The notes: generated by a model from the sequence alone, not told the origin. Counted from the stretch's first letter, positions 43,798 to 51,853 are shown. The stretch: 64,000 bases of DNA from Shewanella halifaxensis HAW-EB4 (GCF_000019185.1 NC_010334.1:992001-1056000), one strand, 5' to 3'. A program made the numbers and translations.

Positions 43798-44334
43798 TTA
43801 TAACGCAGGCATTATTGTCTTTTTAAACCAATCAATCAGTAAGTCTCGCTCGTAGGGGAAGGCATCATTGGTTATGGGTTGGATATCATATAGAAAGCCC
43901 ATGTTATTAAGTTGTTCACTTCCGGATTTTATGACTTTTCCATTCTGAGTTAGCACATAATCAAAACGTATTTTTGGCGGGTACAGATCGCTAACAATGC
44001 GAATTTCGTTAGCGGCCGCACCAAAAGTTGGTTGTACATCTCCGGCTAGGTCTACGTTTGTCACGGTCAAGTCGAGCTGTTGGTCATTAGCTAAGTGTTT
44101 ATTAGCTAGGTTTCCAAGTTCATCAGTAAGTTGAGTAAAAAGGTATTGTTCAAATTTAGACTGTAAACCAATAGTTGCTTCGATATCGCTATAGTCACTT
44201 GGGTTTTGCCAAAGAATATTAACATTGCCATCATTGGTCAAAAAGCTTTCTGGGACGGTTGGTTCTTGCTTTTGGGCACAACCGCTTATTGTTAATATCG
44301 CGGCAATAACTGCTGTCATTAGAAAGTGTTTCAT
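43798..44334 (-). CDS. DUF3016 lipoprotein
   Basis: A 178-residue protein with a lipoprotein signal (MTAVIAAILTISGCAQ, lipid Cys at about residue 19). The mature part NVNILWQNPSDYSDIEATIG matches the start of the DUF3016 family (W-x-(D/N)P-x-x-Y-x-D), and PPKIRFDYVLTQNGKVIKSGSE fits its core. Function unknown. It is bounded by hairpin modules D (downstream) and A (upstream), as are the next genes in this region. Confidence 0.75.
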   Translation of the reverse strand: MKHFLMTAVIAAILTISGCAQKQEPTVPESFLTNDGNVNILWQNPSDYSDIEATIGLQSKFEQYLFTQLTDELGNLANKHLANDQQLDLTVTNVDLAGDVQPTFGAAANEIRIVSDLYPPKIRFDYVLTQNGKVIKSGSEQLNNMGFLYDIQPITNDAFPYERDLLIDWFKKTIMPAL

Positions 44335-44437
44335 GTTGGCTCCATTTGATTTCAGGCTTATCTATTTATAACTCAGATCTCTGATAATGCGAGTTTATTT
44401 TTAGTTAGGGAGCATCTAACTATTTACGCTTTGAAGC

Positions 44438-44880
44438 AATCAAGCTGCGCTTGATAAAGGTCGTGGCGCTTCGCCACTTATGAGGGGGACGCAATCAAAC
44501 TTCGTTTGATAAAAGGTCGTGGCTTTGCCACATATCAGACTATGCCTGACCTTTAAGTTAGACTACGTCTAACAATTAAAGTCGTGAGCTTCCAGCTCAC
44601 ACTCGGCAAGGAGGACTGCTCGTGCTTATTCGAAATAGTCTAACGCTTCCGATGGGGCATCTGATGTAAATGGATTCGCAAATGTCGTGATGGCATGGTC
44701 AATGATGTTCCCTACATCATAATGACATTTCCAATATCCCTATAGGTCAGATGCCATAGAACGGTTTGCCCCGCGAAAGCTACGCCGACATCCCTGTCGA
44801 CATCCTGCGACTCTCGTTTATTAAAGAGTTTTCAACGCACTTCGGCACCTTCGATGGGGAATCGGTGTTTTCTGTGAGCA
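44438..44880 (+). repeat. Hairpin-array module, copy A (most complete)
   Basis: Seven small hairpins in 163 bp: 44439-44455, 44463-44477, 44494-44510, 44519-44531, 44536-44550, 44557-44573 and 44584-44600. Four are exactly 17 nt with 7-bp stems and loops TGC, TTC, TAC and TCC. The flanks repeat AAAGGTCGTGG between hairpins. A less conserved middle follows, then the distal block ACGCACTTCGGCA... to GTTTTCTGTGAG (44835-44878). No protein-coding signal was seen. Confidence 0.85.
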
Positions 44881-45151
44881 ATGGCTATTGAGCATAGAAG
44901 TTCTAGAAAGTTTACTCTGCCCCTCATTTATGTTGCAGTCACCAGTTAGCTCGGTCTCAGCAATGTTTGATGAAGAGTGACACTTGACGTAGAACAAGGT
45001 ATTTTTACGTCGCTATACGCTATTGAGTCGCAATACTGGCATCTTAGAAGCACTAAGCTAGCATCAGAGAACTGGCATCATACAAGCAACAGTACTGGTT
45101 TTTATCTTAAAATTTTAGCGAAGCTTGCATACTTCGCCTGGAAAACAACAC
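44881..45151. other. Spacer between module A and the VC0807-family gene
   Basis: It starts with sequence related to the tail of module B (GCTATTGAGCATAGAAG versus GCTGTTCAGCGTAGAAG). It has no gene and presumably contains the promoter of the next gene. Confidence 0.4.
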
Positions 45152-45847
45152 ATGAGTAGTACATCGACACATAAACCTCGGCCTATGGTTGACCTGTTAG
45201 TGAGCATCGCCATACCTGCTTTTATTCTAATGAAGCTAAGTGGTGAAGATCAGCTCGGGGCGAGTGGTGGATTAATGGTGGCGTTAAGCTTTCCGCTGGG
45301 GTGGGGCATATTTGAGCTAATAAAGTATAAGAAGTTTAATTTTATTGCCTTGCTTGGATTAGCCAATGTGCTGTTAACCGGTGGCATTGGTTTACTGGAA
45401 CTTGACCTTAAGTGGTTGGCAATCAAAGAGGCCGCTATTCCAGCCGCTATCGGCATTGCAGTACTTATTTCGACCTTTACCTCTAAGCCACTAATTAAAG
45501 CCATTGTATTTAATCCAGCGGTAATGGACGTTGACAAGATCATTAAGCGACTGCAACAGAACAATTGTGTGGCGGCATTTGAACAGCGATTGATGAAGGC
45601 CACCTATTTGGTTGCGGGCTCGTTTGCGTTCTCAGCCACCATGAATTACATATTGGCTAAATGGATAGTGACTAGCCCAACGGGTACCCCTGAGTTTAAT
45701 GAACAGTTGGGAGAGTTGACCCTATACAGTTACCCCATGATAGCCTTGCCTTCTATGGTGATGATGATGGGAATATTTTATTACCTATGGCGCACTATCC
45801 ATGATTTAACTGGGCTTAAGCTGGAAGAGGTTTTGGCCAATCAGTAA
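45152..45847 (+). CDS. VC0807-family membrane protein
   Basis: A 231-residue inner-membrane protein with about six hydrophobic segments. It starts with HKPRPMVDLLVSIAIPAFILMKLSG and contains FPLGWGIFELIKYKKFNFIALLG, wording I associate with the VC0807 family of uncharacterised transmembrane proteins in Vibrio and Shewanella. A polar cytosolic loop (VDKIIKRLQQNNCVAAFEQRL) separates helices. Function unknown. It stands alone between hairpin modules A and B. Confidence 0.75.
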   Translation: MSSTSTHKPRPMVDLLVSIAIPAFILMKLSGEDQLGASGGLMVALSFPLGWGIFELIKYKKFNFIALLGLANVLLTGGIGLLELDLKWLAIKEAAIPAAIGIAVLISTFTSKPLIKAIVFNPAVMDVDKIIKRLQQNNCVAAFEQRLMKATYLVAGSFAFSATMNYILAKWIVTSPTGTPEFNEQLGELTLYSYPMIALPSMVMMMGIFYYLWRTIHDLTGLKLEEVLANQ

Positions 45848-45854
45848 TAATTGT

Positions 45855-46161
45855 GTCAGGTTGCGCCTGACTTACGCTTTACAGCGATAAGCAATCAAGC
45901 TGCGCTTGATAAAGGTCGTGGGATTCCATCCCACACCAGGGCAAGGAGGACTGCTCGTCCTTATCCTCCTTGCATCCACCATGACGCCCCGACGAAGTTA
46001 CATGCATTAGATACGGGCCTCATGCTCCAATAAAAATTGCCTAACGGCTCAGATGGGACATCTATGTCCCCCCGAGCCTGAACCATCATCCATGATGGCT
46101 CTACGGCATTTTCATCTACGCACTTCGGCAACTCCGATGGGGAACTGGTGTTTTCTGTGAG
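45855..46161 (+). repeat. Hairpin-array module, copy B
   Basis: Hairpins occur at 45855-45871 (GTCAGGTTGCGCCTGAC), 45894-45910 (loop TGC) and 45918-45934 (GTGGGATTCCATCCCAC). They are followed by a perfect 10-bp stem GCAAGGAGGA/TCCTCCTTGC (45941-45973). The distal block ACGCACTTCGGCA...TTTTCTGTGAG is at 46118-46161. It has the same orientation as copy A. Confidence 0.85.
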
Positions 46162-46246
46162 TCTGAAGATTCGTTTGGCTTCTTCAAGAAATGGCTGTTC
46201 AGCGTAGAAGCTAGTAGAGATTACTCAGACTTCTTTTATTTGAAAC

Positions 46247-47533
46247 TTATGCTGCAGATTCACGCAAAATACGTAATTGCTTCATGCGAATAATGACAAC
46301 AGTTTTTGATACGTTAAATCGTTTCATTAATGACACTGAAATAGAGTTCATAGCTGATACATTGCAACTTTGTCCGTCAACAAATAGTAAACCAAACCCA
46401 CGATCTACAATTCCTCGCTTTTCAGTTTCTGCTAGAAAAGCTTTAATAAATGCTCGCCTTGGCAATAGAAGGCATGCTGCAAATTGGTTAGCTTGCCACT
46501 CCATCCGCATGACATCCTTTAATATAATATCGGTACGATCCACACTGACAAGGTGGGAGTCTAAACAGTTTTCACCAACCATAAACTCAGAGTGTTTGAG
46601 GAATAGGTGCCCTAGTTCATGGGCGACTGTAAATCTAGTCCTTGATTCAGTTTCACATTGCTTGTTGTCAATATTTATAACACCATCTTCAAAGTTTACA
46701 CATCCTAGGACACCAAGCTCTAAGCTTACACCCAACTTAACTTTCACAGTATGCTGTTCGAAAGCATACTGTTGTAGATCTTCTACGGATACTGGTCCGG
46801 AAAAATACTTAATACCTTTTAGTACATCTGCGCACAGATCCTCTATGACATCAACTTCAAGGTATTTTACGAGTGAGTGTTTTTTTGGGGGAGTGGTCTT
46901 AATGCGAGTATCAATATTCTGATGATCTCTAGGTTCATTTTGCAAAATGAGGTTAGATATTAATTGATGAGTTGAAGTTGTATAAGCTCCGCTCGAGTAG
47001 CAGTAGAAATCGAAGCCTTTGCTTTTATACTCTTGTTCAAGCAAGCCTTCTGATACTGTTAATCGCTCTGTAACGCTTTCGCTTCTGCCCTTTATGAGGG
47101 ATGGTGAACGATTTAATATCCATTCACGTTTATCTGGATTGAAGTACCGCAACAAGCCTATACCCTTAGACCTAGCAAATTTGAAAGCTCCGTCTTGGTA
47201 TGAGTTAGTTGAGGCTATGATGCCTTTAATATTTGCTCCTGAAATTTGTTGGGCTTTGGCATAAAACTCTTCTACATCATCAACAGGCACTCGGTGATTG
47301 TAATTCTTGCATTCAATCAACACTAATACGGAGTATTCTTTCTGCCCAGGCTGGTAGATTTCAATAGACACGTCGAAGGTAATATTTTTTTCTCGATCTT
47401 TAGAGTAATAACCTTTTTTAGTGAATATTTTGCAGCAGTCTTTACGCGCCCAAAATCGATCATTTTTAATATCATCGGAGAAGATATCGAAGATAGTTTT
47501 TTCTAGCTTATCGCCTTTATCGACAGTATTCAT
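46247..47533 (-). CDS. Mrr-like nuclease fused to ImmA/IrrE metallopeptidase
   Basis: A 428-residue two-domain protein. Residues about 10-135 look like a restriction-endonuclease (Mrr_cat, PD-(D/E)xK) domain: D54 in ITFDVSIEI, E74-x-K76 in LIECKNY, then a VDDVEEFYAKAQQ helix and GIIASTNSYQDGAFKFA. Residues about 230-400 are an ImmA/IrrE zinc-peptidase domain: HELGH at 305-309 and a third ligand E345 in EWQANQFAACLLLP. No HTH repressor, antitoxin or methylase gene is adjacent. It may be a defence or stress effector in which proteolysis and DNA cleavage are coupled; this is inference. It is flanked by hairpin modules B and C and reads against their neighbours. Confidence 0.8.
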   Translation of the reverse strand: MNTVDKGDKLEKTIFDIFSDDIKNDRFWARKDCCKIFTKKGYYSKDREKNITFDVSIEIYQPGQKEYSVLVLIECKNYNHRVPVDDVEEFYAKAQQISGANIKGIIASTNSYQDGAFKFARSKGIGLLRYFNPDKREWILNRSPSLIKGRSESVTERLTVSEGLLEQEYKSKGFDFYCYSSGAYTTSTHQLISNLILQNEPRDHQNIDTRIKTTPPKKHSLVKYLEVDVIEDLCADVLKGIKYFSGPVSVEDLQQYAFEQHTVKVKLGVSLELGVLGCVNFEDGVINIDNKQCETESRTRFTVAHELGHLFLKHSEFMVGENCLDSHLVSVDRTDIILKDVMRMEWQANQFAACLLLPRRAFIKAFLAETEKRGIVDRGFGLLFVDGQSCNVSAMNSISVSLMKRFNVSKTVVIIRMKQLRILRESAA

Positions 47534-47720
47534 CTATGTACCATTTGAGCTTAAAGTTTAATATGCCTAAGTGCCTTTTACGTATGGTAGAGGTAAAAGA
47601 GTGTACGGTATTATTGATTACAACTCGAATAATAACAATGTGTTAAATATGGTGGCGGCAATAATGTCTAATTCTCTTTGAGCGGAAACTTTTTTGCATG
47701 AAAGTGAATTACTAAACTTA
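47534..47720. other. Promoter-side spacer of the nuclease-peptidase gene
   Basis: AT-rich, with no gene and no recognised operator. It separates the gene start from module C. Confidence 0.4.
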
Positions 47721-48040
47721 CAGAAAACACCTATTCCCCATCGGAGTTGCCGAGGTCATTGAAGAAAATCGCGTGAGCGAGGCATGGAAGCCGAGATAGC
47801 CTTAGGTGAGCCATGGACGGCGAATATGAGGCGATAGCGATTTTCGAAAATGACAGAGGATCAACAACTTCGTAAGGGCGGCTCGGGTGATGCAAGAGGG
47901 GGAAGCTGTTGCCCCCCTTTTGCCCGAGTGTGAGCTGGAAGCTCACGACCTTTATCAAGCGAAGCTTGATATGTGGCAGGGCCACGACTTTAGTTGTTAG
48001 ACGCAGTCTAACTTGAGACTTCATCTAGGCCGTAAGGCCT
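47721..48040 (-). repeat. Hairpin-array module, copy C (inverted)
   Basis: Read on the minus strand it has the same order as A and B. Hairpins: 47996-48012 (GTTAGAC-TGC-GTCTAAC), 47973-47985, 47954-47970 (ATCAAGC-TTC-GCTTGAT) and 47930-47946 (GTGAGCT-TCC-AGCTCAC). A large compound stem follows (47882-47928; CTCGGG/CCCGAG outside, AGGGGG/CCCCCT inside). The distal conserved block is at 47721-47755. A minus-strand frame running through it (47731-48024) is not considered a gene. Confidence 0.85.
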
Positions 48041-48060
48041 CACCCCCACTAGACTGTGGT

Positions 48061-48132
48061 TTCAACAAGATTCTTATCAGAACCCTGATACTTCTAAAAC
48101 AACTGTTTAATATCATAGGGGCGCCGATGTTA
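48061..48132 (-). pseudogene. Remnant 1 of the GNAT gene 3' end
   Basis: On the minus strand this reads D-I-K-Q-L-F-stop-K-Y-Q-G-S-D-K, clearly derived from DIAQLFLKYQSSDKE near the C-terminus of the acetyltransferase at 50333-50806. It has an in-frame stop and an extra base. It joins directly to the TATAGCTAAAAG sequence that precedes the first duplicated gene. Confidence 0.8.
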
Positions 48133-48246
48133 TAGCTAAAAGTCTACGAAGAAGATGTAGCTGACTTGAATATTATTCAGGCTAATTAAAAAAGTCGTGT
48201 GCTAGGTTTAGTGCTTACTAATTTAATGTTAAGGATAAATGGAATT

Positions 48247-49074
48247 ATGCTTAAACTAATATTTGCTGTTCTTTTCCTATTTGTTAGCGGTGGGGCGAAT
48301 GCATACCCTCCCTGTTTTGATGAGCCTTGTATCAGCTATGACAAAGAAACTGTTAGTTATCAAATTGACGATACGCTTGCCGATGGCACACCAGTTAAAA
48401 TCTCGAGTGAAATAGAAGTGAGCTTTAAAGTGAGCCAGTATCGGGGAGAAATTGTCAATCAACCCACCTTGGCGAAACCAATAGATACCACAATTACGAT
48501 TGTCTGTGAGGATGATGTTGACTGCGACTCTATGGATGGTTTAAACCGTCACGCAGGTGAGAGGCTTATATTTTATAACGATTACCTAAGAGAGAAGCCT
48601 TTCCTCGACTTAGTCGCGGCGAATCACTTTGTTTATCAAGCTGGAAAAACGGCGTTATTTACGACTACTAATTCACTTAGCACAAGTCGAAGAGAGCTTC
48701 TAAGCTCTCTGGCGAAAAATTTTGTGGATAATTTGATTACCCAAGCAGGGTCTCCAATCGTTTACATCCAGTTGAAAGGTGAGAACGGATTAGTACTGCA
48801 TTTAAAATTAGAGCTAAGTAATGACTACTGGAAAATTGCTGATACGGCTGAAGAAGGGCTACGAAATGAGCTTAATCAACTTACAATTCAGTTTAATCAG
48901 AGTGAATATGAAGCATTTTATGCGAACCGCCCATGGAGAGAACATTTTCTATCAGGACTGATAAGAATGAAACGCTGCAGAGAAACAACTGTCACTTCAA
49001 CGGTTGTGGACTCTGACGGTATCCCGACTCGAGTGACTCGTACGGTTACGTCCTGTTGGTATGAATACCGGTAA
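48247..49074 (+). CDS. Secreted six-cysteine protein, tandem copy 1
   Basis: A 275-residue protein with a signal peptide (LKLIFAVLFLFVSGGANA) and a mature part of about 257 residues. That part contains six cysteines (YPPCFDEPC, IVCEDDVDC, KRC, TSC), enough for three disulfides, and a C-terminal VTRTVTSCWYEYR. I do not recognise the family. The ATG at 48247 is chosen because an upstream in-frame ATG (48226) is ACG in copy 2. It is over 90% identical to copy 2, 1133 bp downstream; most differences fall near the C-terminus. Likely periplasmic or exported. Confidence 0.75.
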   Translation: MLKLIFAVLFLFVSGGANAYPPCFDEPCISYDKETVSYQIDDTLADGTPVKISSEIEVSFKVSQYRGEIVNQPTLAKPIDTTITIVCEDDVDCDSMDGLNRHAGERLIFYNDYLREKPFLDLVAANHFVYQAGKTALFTTTNSLSTSRRELLSSLAKNFVDNLITQAGSPIVYIQLKGENGLVLHLKLELSNDYWKIADTAEEGLRNELNQLTIQFNQSEYEAFYANRPWREHFLSGLIRMKRCRETTVTSTVVDSDGIPTRVTRTVTSCWYEYR

Positions 49075-49095
49075 CAGATACTCTTTGCCTTCCTC

Positions 49096-49132
49096 AATAA
49101 TACTCGTGAACTGTGTGTTCATGGGTATTATT
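49096..49132 (+). terminator. Hairpin after tandem copy 1
   Basis: AATAATAC/GTATTATT outer stem with an inner TGAAC/GTTCA stem, ending in TATT. The matching hairpin after copy 2 differs by compensating base changes. Confidence 0.65.
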
Positions 49133-49183
49133 CGTTGTAGTTCATTCACCTGAGTTAAATATGCTTAAAAAATAAAACGAAAG

Positions 49184-49263
49184 CTATCGTTCAATAACTG
49201 CTGATAACCCCATTAATACCAATTCATTATCAGAACTCTGATAGCTCAACAGCAACAGCTATA
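49184..49263 (-). pseudogene. Remnant 2 of the GNAT gene 3' end
   Basis: On the minus strand it encodes QSSDNELVLMGLSAVIER then a stop, matching the last residues QSSDKELVLMGLAGAIER of the complete acetyltransferase. The upstream part of the gene is missing. Past the match the sequence joins TATAGCTAAAAG, the same junction as remnant 1. Confidence 0.9.
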
Positions 49264-49379
49264 TATAGCTAAAAGTCTACGAAGAAGATGTAGCCGACTT
49301 GAATATTATTCAGGCTAATTAAAAAAGTTGTGTGCTAGGTTTAGTGCTTACTAATTTAACGTTAAGGATAAATGGAATT

Positions 49380-50207
49380 ATGCTTAAACTGATATTTACT
49401 CTTCTTTTCCTATTTTTTAGCGGGGTTGTGAATGCATACCCTCCCTGTTTTGATGAGCCTTGTATCAGCTATGACAAAGGAACTGTTAGTTATCATATTG
49501 ACGATACGCTTGCCGATGGCACACCAGTTAAAATATCGAGTGAAATAGAAGTGAGCTTTAAAGTGAGCCAGTATCGGGGAGAAATTGTCAATCAACCCAC
49601 CTTGGCGAAACCAATAGATACCACAATTACGATTGTCTGTGAGGATGATGTTGACTGCGACTCTATGGATGGTTTAAACCGTCATGCAGGTGAGAGACTT
49701 ATATTTTATAACGATTACCTAAGAGAGAAGCCTTTCCTCGACTTAGTCGCGGCAAATCACTTTGTTTATCAAGCTGGAAAAACGGCGTTATTTACGACTA
49801 CTAATTCACTTAGCACAAGTCGAAGAGAGCTTCTTAGCTCTCTGGCGAAAAATTTTGTGGATAATTTGATTACCCAAGCAGGGTCTCCAATCGTTTACAT
49901 CGAGTTGAAAGGTGAGAATGGATTAGTACTGCATTTAAAATTAGAGCTAAGTAATGACTACTGGAAAATCGTTGATACCGTTGAAGAAGGGCTACGTAAT
50001 GAGCTTAATCAACTAACAATTTATTTCAATCAGAGTGAATATGAGGCATTTTCTAATAATCGTGCTTGGGGAGAGCATTTTCTATATGGGGGAATAAGAG
50101 TAAAAACGTGTGAGAAAACAAGCGTGACTTCAACGATTGTGAATCCAGACGGTAGCCCATCTCGAGTAACACGCACAGTGACTTCCTGTTGGTATGAATA
50201 CAGGTAA
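49380..50207 (+). CDS. Secreted six-cysteine protein, tandem copy 2
   Basis: A 275-residue paralogue of the gene at 48247. The signal peptide is LKLIFTLLFLFFSGVVNA. All six mature cysteines are kept (YPPCFDEPC, IVCEDDVDC, KTC, TSC). The central 150 residues are nearly identical to copy 1, while about residues 225-260 differ at many positions (for example AWGEHFLYGGIRVKTCEKTS here against PWREHFLSGLIRMKRCRETT). Such patchy divergence suggests gene conversion in the centre or selection in the C-terminal part. Function unknown. It is convergent with the acetyltransferase gene. Confidence 0.75.
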   Translation: MLKLIFTLLFLFFSGVVNAYPPCFDEPCISYDKGTVSYHIDDTLADGTPVKISSEIEVSFKVSQYRGEIVNQPTLAKPIDTTITIVCEDDVDCDSMDGLNRHAGERLIFYNDYLREKPFLDLVAANHFVYQAGKTALFTTTNSLSTSRRELLSSLAKNFVDNLITQAGSPIVYIELKGENGLVLHLKLELSNDYWKIVDTVEEGLRNELNQLTIYFNQSEYEAFSNNRAWGEHFLYGGIRVKTCEKTSVTSTIVNPDGSPSRVTRTVTSCWYEYR

Positions 50208-50229
50208 TTAGGTACTCTTAGCCTTCCTT

Positions 50230-50266
50230 AATAACACTTATGAACTGGGCATTCATGGGTGTTATT
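50230..50266 (+). terminator. Hairpin after tandem copy 2
   Basis: AATAACAC/GTGTTATT outer stem with an inner ATGAA/TTCAT stem. Relative to copy 1, T-A has become C-G on both sides of the stem, so pairing is preserved. Confidence 0.65.
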
Positions 50267-50332
50267 AGTTGTAGTTCGTTAACCTGTGTTAGCTAAGCTG
50301 CTGAAGTATTTTTAAAATAAATAAAACGAAAG

Positions 50333-50806
50333 CTATCGTTCAATAGCACCAGCTAACCCCATTAAAACAAGTTCCTTATCGGAACTCTGATACTTCAAAA
50401 ACAACTGCGCAATATCATTGGGCGCATCTGCAATGACAGAGACCCCATGTTGTGAATAAAACTCTTCCAAATGCGCTAGCGCAAAGATGTAAGTGCTACC
50501 GTCACTAATTACGGGTGAAAGTTCTCGCATCAACCGATGCCCAACACCTTGGCCGCGATAATCGGGATGGACTAACATGCCGGTTAAAATCGCTAACTGG
50601 CCGATGGGCCGAATACGGGCACTGGCTACTATCTCAGAGCAACTGATTGCAGAGGAAGTGATTTCAATACCATTAGCCGAAGTCGAGCCGGTTTGCGTCA
50701 AAACGCAGATAGACTCTTTGTGCAACAAGCGTGCGTAGGGCATATGTTGGCGATAGAACTTCTTTACCTCGATACGCTCATTTGGGGCTAACCAAGTTAA
50801 TTGCAC
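50333..50806 (-). CDS. GNAT-family acetyltransferase
   Basis: A 157-residue protein with acetyl-CoA motif A in MLVHPDYRGQGVGHRLMREL and a following ALAHLEEFYSQHGVSVI. The substrate is unknown. Its 3' end has been copied twice into the neighbouring tandem duplication (remnants at 49184-49263 and 48061-48132), making it the source gene. It lies convergent to tandem copy 2. Confidence 0.85.
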   Translation of the reverse strand: MQLTWLAPNERIEVKKFYRQHMPYARLLHKESICVLTQTGSTSANGIEITSSAISCSEIVASARIRPIGQLAILTGMLVHPDYRGQGVGHRLMRELSPVISDGSTYIFALAHLEEFYSQHGVSVIADAPNDIAQLFLKYQSSDKELVLMGLAGAIER

Positions 50807-50899
50807 TGTTTTGTCCTGTCTTGAGTCATAGCACTGAATATCTGTTTTACATTCTAGCAGTGCAGAGATGATGGGAAAGCTGGCAGTGTATCGTTTAAC

Positions 50900-51853
50900 T
50901 TAGTATTTGCAATTATTAGCAATGCTGACTAACTCACTGCGGGTATTGATCCCAAGCTTTGCGTAGATGCGATAGAGGTGGTTTGATACCGTCGATGGGG
51001 ATAGCGCTAACTTACGGGCTATCTGTTTGAAGGTTCCCCCTTTGCAAATCTCTGCAACGATCTGCCTCTCTCTTGCCGTGAGCTCGTCGAGCTGATTCTT
51101 TACTCGTAGGGAGATCCGATAGAGATCGCCCATTCGAGTCTGGTCAAACTGAAGCTCACCTTCGGTAAATTGATGAGCTTGCGCCGCGATGGGAAATGGA
51201 AATTTCTGAACTGCCGGTGTTTGCAGATGAGCCTCTAAGGTGTCCAGAAAACTCGAGTCGACACAATGGTAGATACCTTCACAATCGCAGATGGCGCTGC
51301 AGTGAACACTTGGGTTTTCATCCTGCTCACAAAGGGCTAGCAGTTGTCGATGAGAAGCTGCGCTGAGCAGGTGATAGAGTAATCGATTCTGAATACTTTT
51401 TTCCTCTGCGCTGAAGCCCTCTTCTCGGTTGTAACGATACAGAGTGAGCAGGGTAAAAATGCCACTTCGCTCATCAATATGCAGAGAACTTAATATTCGC
51501 TCAATTCCAAATGGCTTAAAACAGTTGTGATAAAGGGTGGAGTCATAGAACTGCTCATCCGGGAATACATCTCGCATGTCTACGGCGCCTCCTTGCGTTG
51601 AAAAGAGCGTTTCAAAGATGGGGTTGATGGCTAGGTTCGCTTGCAACTGGTCAAAAATATCAGTTGAGATATTGATGGCAGTCTGAGTGTGGAATGCTTT
51701 GGTAGAGATATGTCCCGTTCCCCAGATAGCGCCATCAAAATGGAGTACCTGCCGCAGAAAGTTTAATGTCCACACGGGGAATTCCTCGAGCGATACTCGT
51801 GGCGACTCCCGATAGAGTCGACTGATAAAGTTGTCGGGAGGAACTCTTTGCAT
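50900..51853 (-). CDS. LuxR-type transcriptional regulator
   Basis: A 317-residue protein. Residues about 250-317 are a LuxR/GerE helix-turn-helix: LTARERQIVAEICKGGTFKQIARKLALSPSTVSNHLYRIYAKLG. The N-terminal ~230 residues are a sensor region without a recognised receiver or autoinducer-binding signature. It is divergent, with a 69-bp gap, from the dehydrogenase/ThDP enzyme operon, which it most likely controls. The ligand is unknown, possibly the substrate of those enzymes. Confidence 0.88.
   Translation of the reverse strand: MQRVPPDNFISRLYRESPRVSLEEFPVWTLNFLRQVLHFDGAIWGTGHISTKAFHTQTAINISTDIFDQLQANLAINPIFETLFSTQGGAVDMRDVFPDEQFYDSTLYHNCFKPFGIERILSSLHIDERSGIFTLLTLYRYNREEGFSAEEKSIQNRLLYHLLSAASHRQLLALCEQDENPSVHCSAICDCEGIYHCVDSSFLDTLEAHLQTPAVQKFPFPIAAQAHQFTEGELQFDQTRMGDLYRISLRVKNQLDELTARERQIVAEICKGGTFKQIARKLALSPSTVSNHLYRIYAKLGINTRSELVSIANNCKY

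Noticed and set aside
45851..46033. Plus-strand open frame of 60 codons
   Set aside because: Lies fully inside repeat module B; no homologous frame in modules A or C.
47731..48024. Minus-strand open frame of 97 codons
   Set aside because: It runs through the hairpins and distal block of repeat module C, has no ribosome site and a low-complexity, repeat-derived translation.
43630..48040. Hairpin arrays as CRISPR or integron attC sites
   Set aside because: Repeats are palindromes of differing sequence without constant-length unique spacers, and no cas or integrase gene is present. The paired R boxes expected for attC were not found.
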